NCBI GenBank assembly: GCA_018266765.1
Contig: JAFDZU010000003.1
Span: forward strand, 1-64,000
DNA: 64,000 bases
Direction of reading: 5' to 3'
Origin: Bacteroidota bacterium
GTDB lineage: Bacteria > Bacteroidota > Ignavibacteria > Kapaibacteriales > UBA961
Of this stretch, positions 18,207-28,400 are shown in pieces (the stretch's first letter is position 1; each line of letters starts with the position of its first letter). The notes beneath the pieces were generated by a model. It was not told the origin of the DNA. It did not search any database and worked only from the letters and a program-made list of their open reading frames with translations. A program made the position numbers and the translations under genes.

Positions 18207-19724
18207 TTATCTTCGACTTTTGCTTCGTGCTCCACCACGACCTGCGCCAAATTTACCACTGCCACCAAATTTCTTGAATGGTTTTTTACCTTTGAAACCA
18301 CCGCCACCGCTAAATCCTTCACTGCGAAATTCTCCACCTTCTCTTCGGTCTTCACCACCTGAATTTCTATCATCAAATTTTTTAAATGGAGGGCGAGCAC
18401 TGCCGCCGCCGCGTTTATCATCATCAAATTTCCTAAATGGAGGGCGAGCACCACCGCCACTCGATTTTCTGTCGTCAAATTTTTTAAATGGAGGGCGAGC
18501 ACTGCCACCGCCACGTCTATCATCATCAAACTTTTTAAATGGAGGACGACGGTCACCACCTTCTCCGCTTCTGCGTCTATCGTCATCAAACTTTTTAAAT
18601 GGAGGACGACGGTCACTTCCTTCTCCGCCTTCGCGTCTATCGTCATCAAATTTCTTAAATGGAGGACGACGGTCACCGCCTTCTCCGCTTCCACGTCTAT
18701 CATCATCAAACTTTTTAAATGGAGGACGACGGTCACTGCCTCCGCTTCCACGTCTATCATCATCGAATTTCTTAAATGGAGGACGACGGTCACCGCCTTC
18801 TCCGCTTCCACGTCTATCATCGTCGAATTTTCTGGCAGGACGTTCACCGCCATTATCATCTCTGCATTCGTAACCACCGGCCGGACGTGGTTTTTGAAAA
18901 TCTTTTTTAGTTCTATCAAATCGTGGTTTGCGGTCAGAATCAGATGGTGGTTGGAATCCTTTTGGTCGCTCATCACCTTCAAAAAACTCTTTAGCCAATG
19001 TTTCCACAGGTGCAGTTACTTCTTCGATTGCATTAGGATTTCCGGCGAAACAAAGCACAAATTCACCCTTAAATTTTTCTTCGGTAAATTTAGCGAATAA
19101 CTCAGTAAATGTTCCGTAATGGTGCGTTTCAAACGGAAGTGTAAGATTACAACCAAGATACGCAGTACGCTTAGGCATCACCTGAGTGGCGGCATCCAAA
19201 AGCGGTAATAATCTATAAGGAGTTTCGAGCAAAATAACAGTACGTCGTTCGCGTGCAAGCTCTTTAAGTTCGGCGATGCGCTCATCCGGCTTACGGCTTA
19301 CAAACCCTGCAAATAGAAATTGATTGCTCGGAAGTCCACTCCGAACAAGTCCTGTGAGAACGCTTGATGCACCCGGCACAACATTAATCGGAACATCATG
19401 TTTAATTGCTAATTTTACAAGTGCTAGTCCGGGGTCGGCAAGAAGCGGAGTTCCGGCATCTGATATGAGAGCGAGATTTTTTCCGACACGAAGTTGCTCC
19501 AATAATACAGTAGCCGTTGTATCTTCGTTATGTTCATTAAGTTCTTCGATTGGTTGAGAAATCTTATGCTGACGCAAAAGTTTTGCGCCTACTTTACCTT
19601 CTTCACAAACAACGATGTCGCACGTTTTTAGCACTTTTAGTGCACGAAGCGAAATATCATCGTCATTTCCTATGGGCGTTGAAACCACATAGAGTGTTCC
19701 CGAATTGTTCATTCTGTCTTTCAT
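18207..19724 (-). CDS. rsmI: RsmI-family rRNA 2'-O-methyltransferase with a long RGG/FKKFDDDRR repeat tail
   Basis: Residues 1-230 are an RsmI-type SAM methyltransferase, the family that 2'-O-methylates C1402 of 16S rRNA: VVSTPIGNDDDISLRAL (13-29), LISDAGTPLLADPG (86-99) and GASSVLTGLVRSGLPS (118-133). Residues 250-505 are an unusual extension, about nine imperfect ~20-residue units of the form RPPFKKFDDDRRGSGEGGD, ending in a Gly/Arg/Lys-rich tail. Such basic, disordered tails occur on DEAD-box helicases and pseudouridine synthases of Bacteroidota and probably bind RNA. At DNA level it is a ~60-bp tandem repeat prone to length change. It starts 26 bases after the endonuclease gene and may be co-transcribed. 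MNN at residue 5 is an alternative start. Confidence 0.9.
   Translation of the reverse strand: MKDRMNNSGTLYVVSTPIGNDDDISLRALKVLKTCDIVVCEEGKVGAKLLRQHKISQPIEELNEHNEDTTATVLLEQLRVGKNLALISDAGTPLLADPGLALVKLAIKHDVPINVVPGASSVLTGLVRSGLPSNQFLFAGFVSRKPDERIAELKELARERRTVILLETPYRLLPLLDAATQVMPKRTAYLGCNLTLPFETHHYGTFTELFAKFTEEKFKGEFVLCFAGNPNAIEEVTAPVETLAKEFFEGDERPKGFQPPSDSDRKPRFDRTKKDFQKPRPAGGYECRDDNGGERPARKFDDDRRGSGEGGDRRPPFKKFDDDRRGSGGSDRRPPFKKFDDDRRGSGEGGDRRPPFKKFDDDRREGGEGSDRRPPFKKFDDDRRRSGEGGDRRPPFKKFDDDRRGGGSARPPFKKFDDRKSSGGGARPPFRKFDDDKRGGGSARPPFKKFDDRNSGGEDRREGGEFRSEGFSGGGGFKGKKPFKKFGGSGKFGAGRGGARSKSRR
18362..18835 (-). repeat. ~60-bp coding tandem repeat in rsmI
   Basis: About eight or nine imperfect copies of a ~57-60-base unit containing (plus strand) AAATTTTTTAAATGGAGG and TCTATCATCATC, all in the rsmI reading frame. 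Because the unit length is a multiple of three, long spurious open frames appear on both strands here. Confidence 0.9.
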
Positions 19725-19750
19725 TAAATGGAAAAATTGAGTATCGTTTT

Positions 19751-21427
19751 TTACCGAGCATCTATCATAATTTTTGCGGCGGAATATCCGGGCGCAGTCA
19801 AACGGTAGATTGAATATTTAGGCAGTGGGTTGTTGTTTAAAAGCATGAATGTTCCTTCGCCATGATGCCACGAAATATCGCTCGTTGCATCATAGAGTTC
19901 TTTGCCGTCGAGCGAATAGAACTTCAGTGTTGTAAATTTCATACTGCTCTCAGGCACTTGGAACATTATAGAAATAGTAGCAACGGCAGGATTAGGAATG
20001 TTTTGTTCTAATCTAAACTCTGATTGTGCAGTCGCTTTTTCGGATACAGAAGTAGAGCCACTTGTCTGCAACAATACATTTACCGAAGAAACTCCTGCTG
20101 TAAATCGCACTCGAGCCGTTGCACTTCCTTCTGCTTTTGTAGAATTAACTACTATTTTAGCCCGTGAATCCGGCTGAATAGTCGTATCAAATTGGACAAT
20201 CGAGAAAATATCACCGGTCGCATTTTTAAAATCAATCGCTTGAATGACAGCCACTTCATTTCCGGTATTCTGAATATAAAAAGAAAGTTGTTTCTCTTTG
20301 CCAAAGGTAACAACTGAATCACTTAAAACAGGTTGCGGATACTTTGGGAAATCCGGTTGATTGCCAATATTATAGATTCGCTCTACAAATTCAGGATGGT
20401 CTATATATGGGTTGCGACGTAATTGAATCTTGGCAATTCCTTCATTTCGATTCATTTCAGCCATGTCAACCGTATCCAAAGTATTCCATGTACGCATTGT
20501 AGATTCCATCGAAGTCAGAAACCCCTGTGTGTCGTTTGTACCTTTGCGATTGCCGTATCGTGTGGCATAATAAAACAAACTGCGGGCTACATTTCCTTTG
20601 TGCTTATCACGCGGCTCGAATATTATATCACTGCTTCCATCGCCTTGTCCAAGCTTCGAACCGCCGTCTTGCCAAGTAATATTACGAGTAACAGTACCAA
20701 ATGCATAATTTGAACGCTTTGTATTTGCTGTTTCCCATGCCGGATATAAGTGATAAATATCTGTTTTAGCCGGTTCTACGTCCGAGCCCTTGCTTTGCGG
20801 CCAAGTATGCTCGCAATTGAATTGATTAGGGTCGGGAATCCCTGTCGTTTTAATCGTTCGCCCGGAATAAACACATTCTACCTCGCCATTTCTGTTATCT
20901 AAATTGCTAAAAAAAGCGTTTCGTGCATCGTAATACGAAAGAACTGTCTGACCTTGAAGATACGTTTTTAGCGACTGAAACAGTGCTCCTCCGATGAGGT
21001 TTTGAGTGAAATTATACACTGTATCAGGATAATAACACGAACCATGAAGCGTTATCGGAATTGAATAAACTGCACCGGAACTCTGGCATTCACCACGAGC
21101 ATAAACCGAAGCATTGAACGTAATATTTTGATTGGTAGTAAATTGAATTTCGATTGGAATACTGTCATTTGGCTGTAATAGAACAGGTTGTGCTATTCTA
21201 GAAATAGTAAATACCGGAGCATTTGAAATAATTGAAAAAGAACGAAGCAAAATAGGAGCAGAAGCAGGCGAGGTCTTCAGCCATACTGTTTTGGTCGAAA
21301 CTGTTCGCGCTTGGATACTGCCGAAATCCACCGAATTTTCAGAAAACTGAACTGGGCAATCCTGACTGAAACTTGGGAGATAAAGCATGAAAATAAATAT
21401 AAAAACTATTCCGGAACGGAATGGCAT
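19751..21427 (-). CDS. Secreted endonuclease I (EndA/NucM family) with T9SS sorting domain
   Basis: A 558-residue secreted nuclease. A signal peptide spans about 1-22 (ending FSQ). An N-terminal beta-sandwich of choice-of-anchor type spans about 25-125. The endonuclease I domain spans about 140-345, with NCEHTWPQSKGSD (the His-containing metal-dependent active-site motif) and LYPAWETANTKRSNYAFG. A second sandwich domain is at about 365-455, and a T9SS type A domain at about 468-558 (RLEQNIPNPAVATISIMFQVP, FYSLDGKELYD). It probably degrades extracellular DNA for nutrients or biofilm turnover. An AGGAG site precedes the ATG and a TAnnTTTG element lies at 21465-21472. Confidence 0.9.
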   Translation of the reverse strand: MPFRSGIVFIFIFMLYLPSFSQDCPVQFSENSVDFGSIQARTVSTKTVWLKTSPASAPILLRSFSIISNAPVFTISRIAQPVLLQPNDSIPIEIQFTTNQNITFNASVYARGECQSSGAVYSIPITLHGSCYYPDTVYNFTQNLIGGALFQSLKTYLQGQTVLSYYDARNAFFSNLDNRNGEVECVYSGRTIKTTGIPDPNQFNCEHTWPQSKGSDVEPAKTDIYHLYPAWETANTKRSNYAFGTVTRNITWQDGGSKLGQGDGSSDIIFEPRDKHKGNVARSLFYYATRYGNRKGTNDTQGFLTSMESTMRTWNTLDTVDMAEMNRNEGIAKIQLRRNPYIDHPEFVERIYNIGNQPDFPKYPQPVLSDSVVTFGKEKQLSFYIQNTGNEVAVIQAIDFKNATGDIFSIVQFDTTIQPDSRAKIVVNSTKAEGSATARVRFTAGVSSVNVLLQTSGSTSVSEKATAQSEFRLEQNIPNPAVATISIMFQVPESSMKFTTLKFYSLDGKELYDATSDISWHHGEGTFMLLNNNPLPKYSIYRLTAPGYSAAKIMIDAR

Positions 21428-21744
21428 AGTTGTTCTCCTGAATGAAAGACGGGGATTAATTCTACAAAAATACGCAACTTTCTCTGAATACTATGCGTTG
21501 TAGTGGTAAATCCGGCAAAGTAGAGTGCTATTTGCAAATTGGTCTTCGACTTTTAAATAGCATTTTCAATTGCATATTGCTGGCAATTGATTGTGAAAAT
21601 TTCTTTGAAACGCTTAAAAATAAATACGGAATATTATTTTAAGCAAAAGTATTGCACAATCCAACATTTCTTGAAATTTTAATGATGCACAATCCGTCTT
21701 AGGGTTCGTTTTTCCGTTGAATTTATAAATATCCTATTCCCTTT
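21428..21744. other. 317-base divergent intergenic region
   Basis: It separates the endonuclease gene (minus) from the metallo-hydrolase gene (plus). No ORF or stable hairpin stands out. It carries the minus-strand -7 element at 21465-21472 and presumably the promoter of the plus-strand gene, which I could not locate. Confidence 0.5.
21465..21472 (-). promoter_or_regulatory. Bacteroidota-type -7 element for the endonuclease gene
   Basis: TATTTTTG on the minus strand, 38 bases upstream of the start codon; it matches TAnnTTTG. No clear -33 element was found. Confidence 0.4.
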
Positions 21745-22836
21745 ATGATGATTTTTTTGTCCGTGATTGCTCTTATTGTTGTGGTAATTGTCATGTTCTT
21801 TCGGCTTAAATCTTTTGGTGGAAAATTAAATGGGGAGCGGCTTATTCGGGTTCAACAATCTCCAAACTACCAAAATGGTGCATTCCGTTATCCTACCAAA
21901 ACTGTCTTGATGTCGGGTGCAGGAAATCATTTTGAGGTATTAAAGAAATTCCTGAAAAAAGACCTGAATAAACAACCAAATTCACCAGTGCCAACCATAA
22001 AAACTGATTTAAAAAATTTGCCAACAGATGAAACTACACTCGTTTGGTTTGGGCATTCCTCGTATTTTTTGCAGATAAATGATTTCAAAATGTTGGTTGA
22101 CCCTGTACTTAGCAAGCGAATTTCGCCCGTAACATTTGCAGGGACAAAAAGCTATTTGGGAACACAAATTTACTCGCCGGATGATATTCCCAATCTCGAT
22201 TGCATACTTCTAACCCATGATCATTATGACCATTTAGATTACCAAACAGTACTTGCACTTAATTCTAAAGCTACAAAAGTTTACACATCCCTTGGCGTTG
22301 GTGTTCATCTTGAACATTGGGGAATAGAAGCAAGTAAAATCCATGAGTTTGATTGGTGGGACTCTCAAACGATAGCATCTGATATTCAATTAACAGCGAC
22401 TCCTGCTCGGCATTTTTCGGGAAGGCGGCTCACGAATCGTAATCAAACTTTATGGTCGTCGTTTGTGCTTACTTCTGCAAATCATCGTATATTTATCGGT
22501 GGTGATTCAGGGTACGGTGAGCATTTTAAGGAAATAGGTGAGAAGTTTGGCCCGTTCGACCTTGTCATTATGGAGACAGGACAATATAATGAGCAATGGG
22601 CAAATATCCATTCGATGCCCGAAGAAGCAGTTCAGGCGAGTGTTGACCTTCAAGGAAAAATAATGTTGCCGGTTCATTGGGCGAAATTTACACTTTCGCT
22701 CCATCCATGGAAAGAGCCGATAGAGCGAGTTCTGGCGAAAGCTAAAGAGTTAGAAGTAAAGATTACAACACCCAAAATTGGTGAAAAAATGGTTCTTGAC
22801 AAAGTTTATCCCGTATCGAAGTGGTGGGATTATTAA
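21745..22836 (+). CDS. Metallo-beta-lactamase-fold hydrolase (UlaG/NAPE-PLD-like)
   Basis: A 363-residue protein with an N-terminal hydrophobic anchor (1-22) and a metallo-beta-lactamase domain. The metal motif THDHYDHLD is clear, with further ligands in ATPARHFSGR and the HSMPEEA...HWAKF region. The WFGHSSYFLQINDFKMLVDPV stretch is characteristic of the UlaG/RomA/NAPE-phospholipase D branch. The substrate may be a phospholipid or lactone and cannot be assigned. The anchor places the active domain on the periplasmic side or at the inner membrane. The DJ-1-type gene begins 24 bases downstream, a probable operon. Confidence 0.88.
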   Translation: MMIFLSVIALIVVVIVMFFRLKSFGGKLNGERLIRVQQSPNYQNGAFRYPTKTVLMSGAGNHFEVLKKFLKKDLNKQPNSPVPTIKTDLKNLPTDETTLVWFGHSSYFLQINDFKMLVDPVLSKRISPVTFAGTKSYLGTQIYSPDDIPNLDCILLTHDHYDHLDYQTVLALNSKATKVYTSLGVGVHLEHWGIEASKIHEFDWWDSQTIASDIQLTATPARHFSGRRLTNRNQTLWSSFVLTSANHRIFIGGDSGYGEHFKEIGEKFGPFDLVIMETGQYNEQWANIHSMPEEAVQASVDLQGKIMLPVHWAKFTLSLHPWKEPIERVLAKAKELEVKITTPKIGEKMVLDKVYPVSKWWDY

Positions 22837-22860
22837 ATAATTATTTATACAAACAACTGT

Positions 22861-23499
22861 ATGCCTCGCAAACCTAAACCTAAACCTAAAGAACGCACTC
22901 TCGAAACGCTCTTACTTTTGCCGTATGGAGCAGAAGAAATGGAAGCTGTTATTATCATAGATATTCTCCGACGTGCCGGTGTTTCCGTCCAAGTCGCGGG
23001 CGAAAATGAGATAGTTACCTGTTCAAGAGGTGTTAAAATCATTCCCGATATACTGTTTGACGATTTACTCGAAGACGAGTTTTTCGATGCAATTATACTG
23101 CCGGGCGGTGCTGACGGAGTAGATTCGCTTGCATCACATCCGCATATTGAGAAGATTCTGCATATTCAACAAAAGCGTGGTGGAATTATTGCCGCAATCT
23201 GCGCCGCACCAATATTGATCGCACAATTTGGGCTTGCAAAACATGGCACAGCTCTCACAAGTCATCCAAGTGTGGAGCGTCAGTTAAGTAAATTTGTTTA
23301 TCTGCAAGATACAGTGGTAATTGACCGAAATATTATTACTTCACGTGGGGCAGGAACTGCAATTGAATTTGCATTAACTCTTGTGGAAATCTTGGCTGAT
23401 GAGGAAACGAAAAATAAAATTGCAAATGACATTGTGTATCATTCTAACAAGCACAACGACGATAGTGGCGAATTACCGGAGGAAAGTTTACCGGTCTAA
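22861..23499 (+). CDS. DJ-1/PfpI family protein
   Basis: A 212-residue protein. The N-terminus is Lys/Pro-rich (1-16), then a DJ-1/YajL-type domain: TLLLLPYGAEEMEAVIIIDILRRAG, DAIILPGGADG and the nucleophile elbow AAICAAP with its cysteine, followed by TSHPSVERQL and TSRGAGTAIEFAL. Members are described as deglycases or redox-responsive chaperones; the exact role is open. The 3' end overlaps the convergent fibronectin-III gene by 12 bases. Confidence 0.9.
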   Translation: MPRKPKPKPKERTLETLLLLPYGAEEMEAVIIIDILRRAGVSVQVAGENEIVTCSRGVKIIPDILFDDLLEDEFFDAIILPGGADGVDSLASHPHIEKILHIQQKRGGIIAAICAAPILIAQFGLAKHGTALTSHPSVERQLSKFVYLQDTVVIDRNIITSRGAGTAIEFALTLVEILADEETKNKIANDIVYHSNKHNDDSGELPEESLPV

Positions 23500-25470
23500 T
23501 TTACACATTTTTACTTCTGAAGGTTCGCTCCAATTTCCGTATTGATTACGGATTCTAAGGCGATAGAAATATTGATCATTATCGCGGGCTGAAAGGTCTG
23601 TGAAACTGGAAACATTTGTTTCTAAAAGCGGGCTAATCTGTACAAATCGGCTGTTATCACGACTTCGCTCAACCACGAGTTCAAAATGTGCTTGCGGTTT
23701 CCCACCCCAACTCCACTTGACGGTGATTCCACCTGAACTAATAATCAATGTATCAATTCTCGGTGCAACGGGATGGCGCGTGTCGTAGCTTCGTCCGGCA
23801 ATTCGGGCTGACGGTGACGAATAGTTCATTGCGCTGTCAATAGAAACTATTTCATAAAAATAGAGAATACCGGGTGTGGCACTTGAATCATGGAAATATA
23901 CGCTTTGAGGTGGAAGCAATTCACGATTAAGTGTTATTGGTGTAAAAAGCGTATCGTCCGTTCGATTAACCCAGTATCCCATAAGGTCAGTATTGTAGTT
24001 TGCCTGCCATTCGAGAGTAATCGTACGATCTCCATTTTTAATAGAACTGATTGCCGGTGCCGGCGGTGCTATAACATCTGGAATTTTACCGAGAGTAGCG
24101 GCTGTCCAATTGCTACGATTACCGTGCAAATCCACAGCTCTCAGCCGATACCAAAATGTAGTTTTTCCGGATGTAGTCGGTACTGAATCTGCAAAAATTG
24201 AATCAGATATCACACCTGTTATAAGCGAATATTCGCCGTTTGCTTTTATCGAGCGTTCTATCTCATATCCTTCAATATCTACAGCTTGACTACGTGACCA
24301 AGTAAGTAAAATTCGATTGCTCTCACCTTGAGCAATAAAAAACTGAGGTACATCGGGCGGCATTATATCAGGCACAGGAACAGAATGCTCGAATGAGCGT
24401 TCGCTTTCGTTACCTGCACTATCGAGCGAAGTGAGAGAATATGCGATCGTAGGCGATGGAATTGAGTGCGGATGGTCGGTATATTGCTTGGCTTTTTCGG
24501 GAAGTTGCTGTTCTGTCAGGCGAATCGGTGGTTTTTGGGGTAAACCGCGGTAAACATGAAACCCACGAACTCGCTTGTCCATTGATGCTATCCAAGAAAC
24601 TAATACACTATCTGCACCGGCACGAGCTGTAATGGAACTTGGCGGTTGAAGCGGTGCATTAGAATTTGGCGTTAGGCGAACGGGCTGACTGCGCTGACTT
24701 TCTTGTCCAAAAACAGAATATGCCGTTACACAATACTCATACTGTTTGCCATTGATGAGGTTTTCATCTTCGAATAAATAAGAAGCCGGATACCCCTCGT
24801 CAAAAAACAATGCAAGAATCGGACGATTCACAACCCGAAAGGCACCATTAACCTCGTCGCGCCGATATACTTTCCATCCGGCAATCCCTCGCTCGAAACT
24901 TCGTATGATACTCCATGATAATCGCGCACCATTATTGGTTGGTTTTGCAGTAAGTTTTTCCGGTGGATTTAAAATTTGTGAAGCCGAGGGTTGTATGTTT
25001 TCTATTGATGTAATCGGCTCATTGCCAATTGCAACAGCATAATCATACATATTTGCAAGTCGTGCCGATGTATCTAAATACTGCAATCCTAAAGCTGGGA
25101 AAAATACATTAGGTTTAGAAAATACCAACAGCCGAAGGGTTAAACCAAGCGATACTTTTTCGGAAACTATGGTATTTATACTATTTATACTATTGACAAT
25201 ACGAGCAAGTGTATCGCGTTCGGAAGGATTTATTACTGCTTCGGGAGTTGGCTTTACGGTTGCAATCGGCTGAAATTGCACAAGTGAACCGTGCTTTTTT
25301 CGGAGAATAGTATATCCTTCTTTCGGTAATGGATTATCTGGCAGGAAAGTCCATCGTAGCATAACTGTTCCGTCTGTAGGTTCTGCCCACAGATGAGGTT
25401 TAGCTTGCGTTTGGGAGAATGTCACCGAAACGCTTGCAAGGAGTATCAATGCCAAAAGTAATAGGCGCAT
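23488..25470 (-). CDS. Secreted fibronectin type III repeat protein
   Basis: A 660-residue protein with a signal peptide (about 1-19, ending TFSQ) followed by roughly six fibronectin III modules. The repeated signatures are PP...ITAR...D-S-V-L-V-S-W, YRLRAVDLHGNRSNW and YFYRLRIRNQYGNWSEPSEV. No catalytic domain and no T9SS sorting domain are present, so it may remain periplasmic or attach to a partner. It starts 20 bases after the stop of the 1395-residue secreted protein on the same strand, and the two are almost certainly co-expressed. This suggests a common surface structure. Confidence 0.85.
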   Translation of the reverse strand: MRLLLLALILLASVSVTFSQTQAKPHLWAEPTDGTVMLRWTFLPDNPLPKEGYTILRKKHGSLVQFQPIATVKPTPEAVINPSERDTLARIVNSINSINTIVSEKVSLGLTLRLLVFSKPNVFFPALGLQYLDTSARLANMYDYAVAIGNEPITSIENIQPSASQILNPPEKLTAKPTNNGARLSWSIIRSFERGIAGWKVYRRDEVNGAFRVVNRPILALFFDEGYPASYLFEDENLINGKQYEYCVTAYSVFGQESQRSQPVRLTPNSNAPLQPPSSITARAGADSVLVSWIASMDKRVRGFHVYRGLPQKPPIRLTEQQLPEKAKQYTDHPHSIPSPTIAYSLTSLDSAGNESERSFEHSVPVPDIMPPDVPQFFIAQGESNRILLTWSRSQAVDIEGYEIERSIKANGEYSLITGVISDSIFADSVPTTSGKTTFWYRLRAVDLHGNRSNWTAATLGKIPDVIAPPAPAISSIKNGDRTITLEWQANYNTDLMGYWVNRTDDTLFTPITLNRELLPPQSVYFHDSSATPGILYFYEIVSIDSAMNYSSPSARIAGRSYDTRHPVAPRIDTLIISSGGITVKWSWGGKPQAHFELVVERSRDNSRFVQISPLLETNVSSFTDLSARDNDQYFYRLRIRNQYGNWSEPSEVKMCKLDR

Positions 25471-25490
25471 TGGTTAGTATTGCTAAACAT

Positions 25491-28400
25491 TTACGGACAT
25501 TCCATACTGCCGATGGTAGTACAGTTATCAGTTAAATTAATTTCTATAATTTGATTAGACAAGGTAATAATTGACAATCGAACTCCCGTAATTTCTTTGG
25601 AAGTAAGTGAAGGCATATCAATTAATTCAAATGAAGTATCGGGTATAAGCGCAATAGGAAGTTCAATAATTTTTTTAATTGTACTGATTGTTTCGCCCGA
25701 ACTCGAATGTTTCTTTACCAAGATAGTTGCTTCGAATTTTGTTCCTTGCGGAATAGAATTCATCGCTGAATTACGAAGAAAACAGGCACCATTTTTATCC
25801 ATGGAAACCGCAATATCAATTGGAATTGATATTGCATTCTGACCAATAATTCTGGAAATATCCTCGCACGTTTGGATGGTAGAATTGCCGCGTTCTTTAT
25901 GCCACTGATTACCCAAACACTCAGTATAAATATATCCATCCGGAGATTTTTCATCGGATTTTACGGCAAAGCCATCTAATACAACTAAGTTTTGAGAATC
26001 ACCTACACGAACGCTGATTTCTTTAATTGGTGAACTATGTTCGATTGCTACCGATGCCTTTGTATGCGCTTGTACTGCAAGAGCATTTTTTTCTCCTAAT
26101 ACTGAAAAGTTATCAAGCCAAACTTTTGCTGTATTAGTGTGGTCAGTTGCTGCCCAAAAGTTCATTGTTGCTACTGTAGAGCCAAGTGAATAGGAAAATT
26201 TAGTACATAAAGGAGTAAGTATTTCGACCGAACCAAATGAATTAGAAGCAATTGACTGAACTGCAAATTTACCGAGAGTGCGGACAGTTGCCGAGATATT
26301 TTTTGTGAATTCAATTGTTTGAGGTGTAATACGAATGGTTGCATTATCAAGTTCAGGAAGAATGACAGCGGAAACTTCACTACCTTTTTCGGTACGTCCA
26401 CTTTCTGCCGAAATATCAAGCAAAGCCAACTTTTTAGTGAGTCCGCCAAGTAATATTTGCGATTGAGATGAAGAAAAATCGGCATGAATATCACAAGTTT
26501 CAAAAGTAGTTCCCATTATCGAAGCACGACCCGAACCCGAAAGCGATATTGATTTTTGTTCACCGGTTGCAGTCGAAATTTGTCCTCGAACTGTTCCGCG
26601 AGCCAAACCGAGTGATGGTAATACTGCAAAGTCACCATTCAAATGGAGCATTGAACCAAATCCGCCGTTCATGCTTTCGAGATGCGCCGATGCTGCATAG
26701 CGGAATAAGCGATGATTATTGGATGTAAATAATAATCCGGCATTGAATTGAAGTGGTAAACCATCTTTAGGTTGGATTGCAGGAACTGAAATCGAGCCGC
26801 CGTTTGCGTCAATATTTACTGTGTTTGAGTCAAAACCCGTTAGTTGTACATTCCATCCAAGTCCAATAACTCCACCTAAAAGTTGCCATTCTGGAACAAA
26901 CTGTACACCTTCGGAGCGCATATCACCGCCACGAGCATACCAATAGACTGATGAAGATTTTCCACCTATGGATTTACCGTTTTTTAGAGAAATTCCTGCA
27001 AGAGCAAAATCCATTGGTAATTGAAAATCTGAAAGTGCGTGGACCGTTGCCGAAAGTTTTCCCGTAATTCCTTGTGCAGTTTGAGAACCCGAAAGCAATC
27101 CCCAATGTAAATTTCCATTCATGGAAACAGTTTTGCCAACGGTTAAGGTAACAGGTGTTTCATCGCTTGTAATTTCTAACGGAGTACCAGCAATTATTCG
27201 CAGATGTTTAATTTCGACACCGCCAATTCCACTTGCTTCGGGAGGTGTGGTAGTTCCACTGAATCCGCACCACCATTTTCCGTTTTCGATACCAAAACCT
27301 GCTTCTTTTGCTAAAAACGGAACACCTTCAATCATTAAATAAGGAAGTGACTGAAGGGATGTAAACGTAGTATTATCAAGGAATTTTCCTTGTGAAGCGT
27401 AGAGTTTCAAAGGAAATTGAGCAGAACCGATAGGATTTTCAATCGGTGTAGAAAGAGTAACTTCTGACCATTCTAAAGTACCTTCACCTGCAGAAGTTTC
27501 GCGAAGAGAACCATTTTCTAAACGAACTAACGCTGTCTTTCCAAATGGAAGATTAATGGGTTTATTATTAGTTATTGTAGCATGCCACTTCCAATTTGCA
27601 TCGGCATTAAGTGAAATTTTAAGCGAATCGAGCGCATTCCATTCTTTAGGATGCACAGCAGGAAATTGGAGCGTTCCGATGGCTGAAAGTTGCTGAATAG
27701 AACTTTGGCATAAGTCAAGCGAAAGAGAATCCAAAAGAATTGAGAATCCTCCATAATTGAGAGTTTTATTCTTACCATCTTGTCCTTTTATGCTGAGTTT
27801 TAGTTCATTTGAAATTGGTTCTAATAGTAAATTTTGTGACTCAAACTTAAATTGCCCGCTTGGCATTAGAAGTGTAACCGATGCACTGGGAATAATCATT
27901 CCGCGCCAGAGAGGATTAGACCAACTTTGGCTGTAAAGACATGAAGACGACGGTGAAATTGCTGTGTAATTTGCCTCCGAAGTAAGGTCGAGTAATAGTT
28001 TTTCAGTAGAAAGAGTTAGCGGTAATGTTCCTATGCGAACATCACGCATTTTTACGGGGAGTGACACGAGCAGATTATCACTGCTTATTCGGTCGATCGG
28101 CAAGTGGAAACGTCCTGATACAGTTTGATTGTTCGATTGTAAACATGGGATTTTTGCTTCGCCAGCTAGTGATGCTTTGAGTGTGGGTTCGGTAAATTGC
28201 AGGGTAATTCCAAGAGAAAGTGTATCATAACTTAATTCAAGACACGAGCCGAATCCAACATCACTACCGCTTTGGCGTAAAGAAACAGGCAGAGCATTCT
28301 GCTTGATGGCATTGGGAGCAAACTCACTACCAATGAATGATATACGTGAAGTTCCGTTGCCAATCATTGCCGCAGTCCAATTAATCTCTACAAATCCTTT

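Noticed and set aside
18220-18873. 217-codon plus-strand frame (FLNGGRRSPPSP repeats) opposite rsmI
   Set aside because: It is the antisense of the ~60-bp rsmI repeat, whose length is a multiple of three, so an open frame on the other strand is automatic. No start signal and no family features.
18173-18982. 269-codon minus-strand frame in another register of the rsmI tail
   Set aside because: Same repeat effect; the RsmI frame has the conserved catalytic domain and a continuous sequence into the tail, while this one has none.
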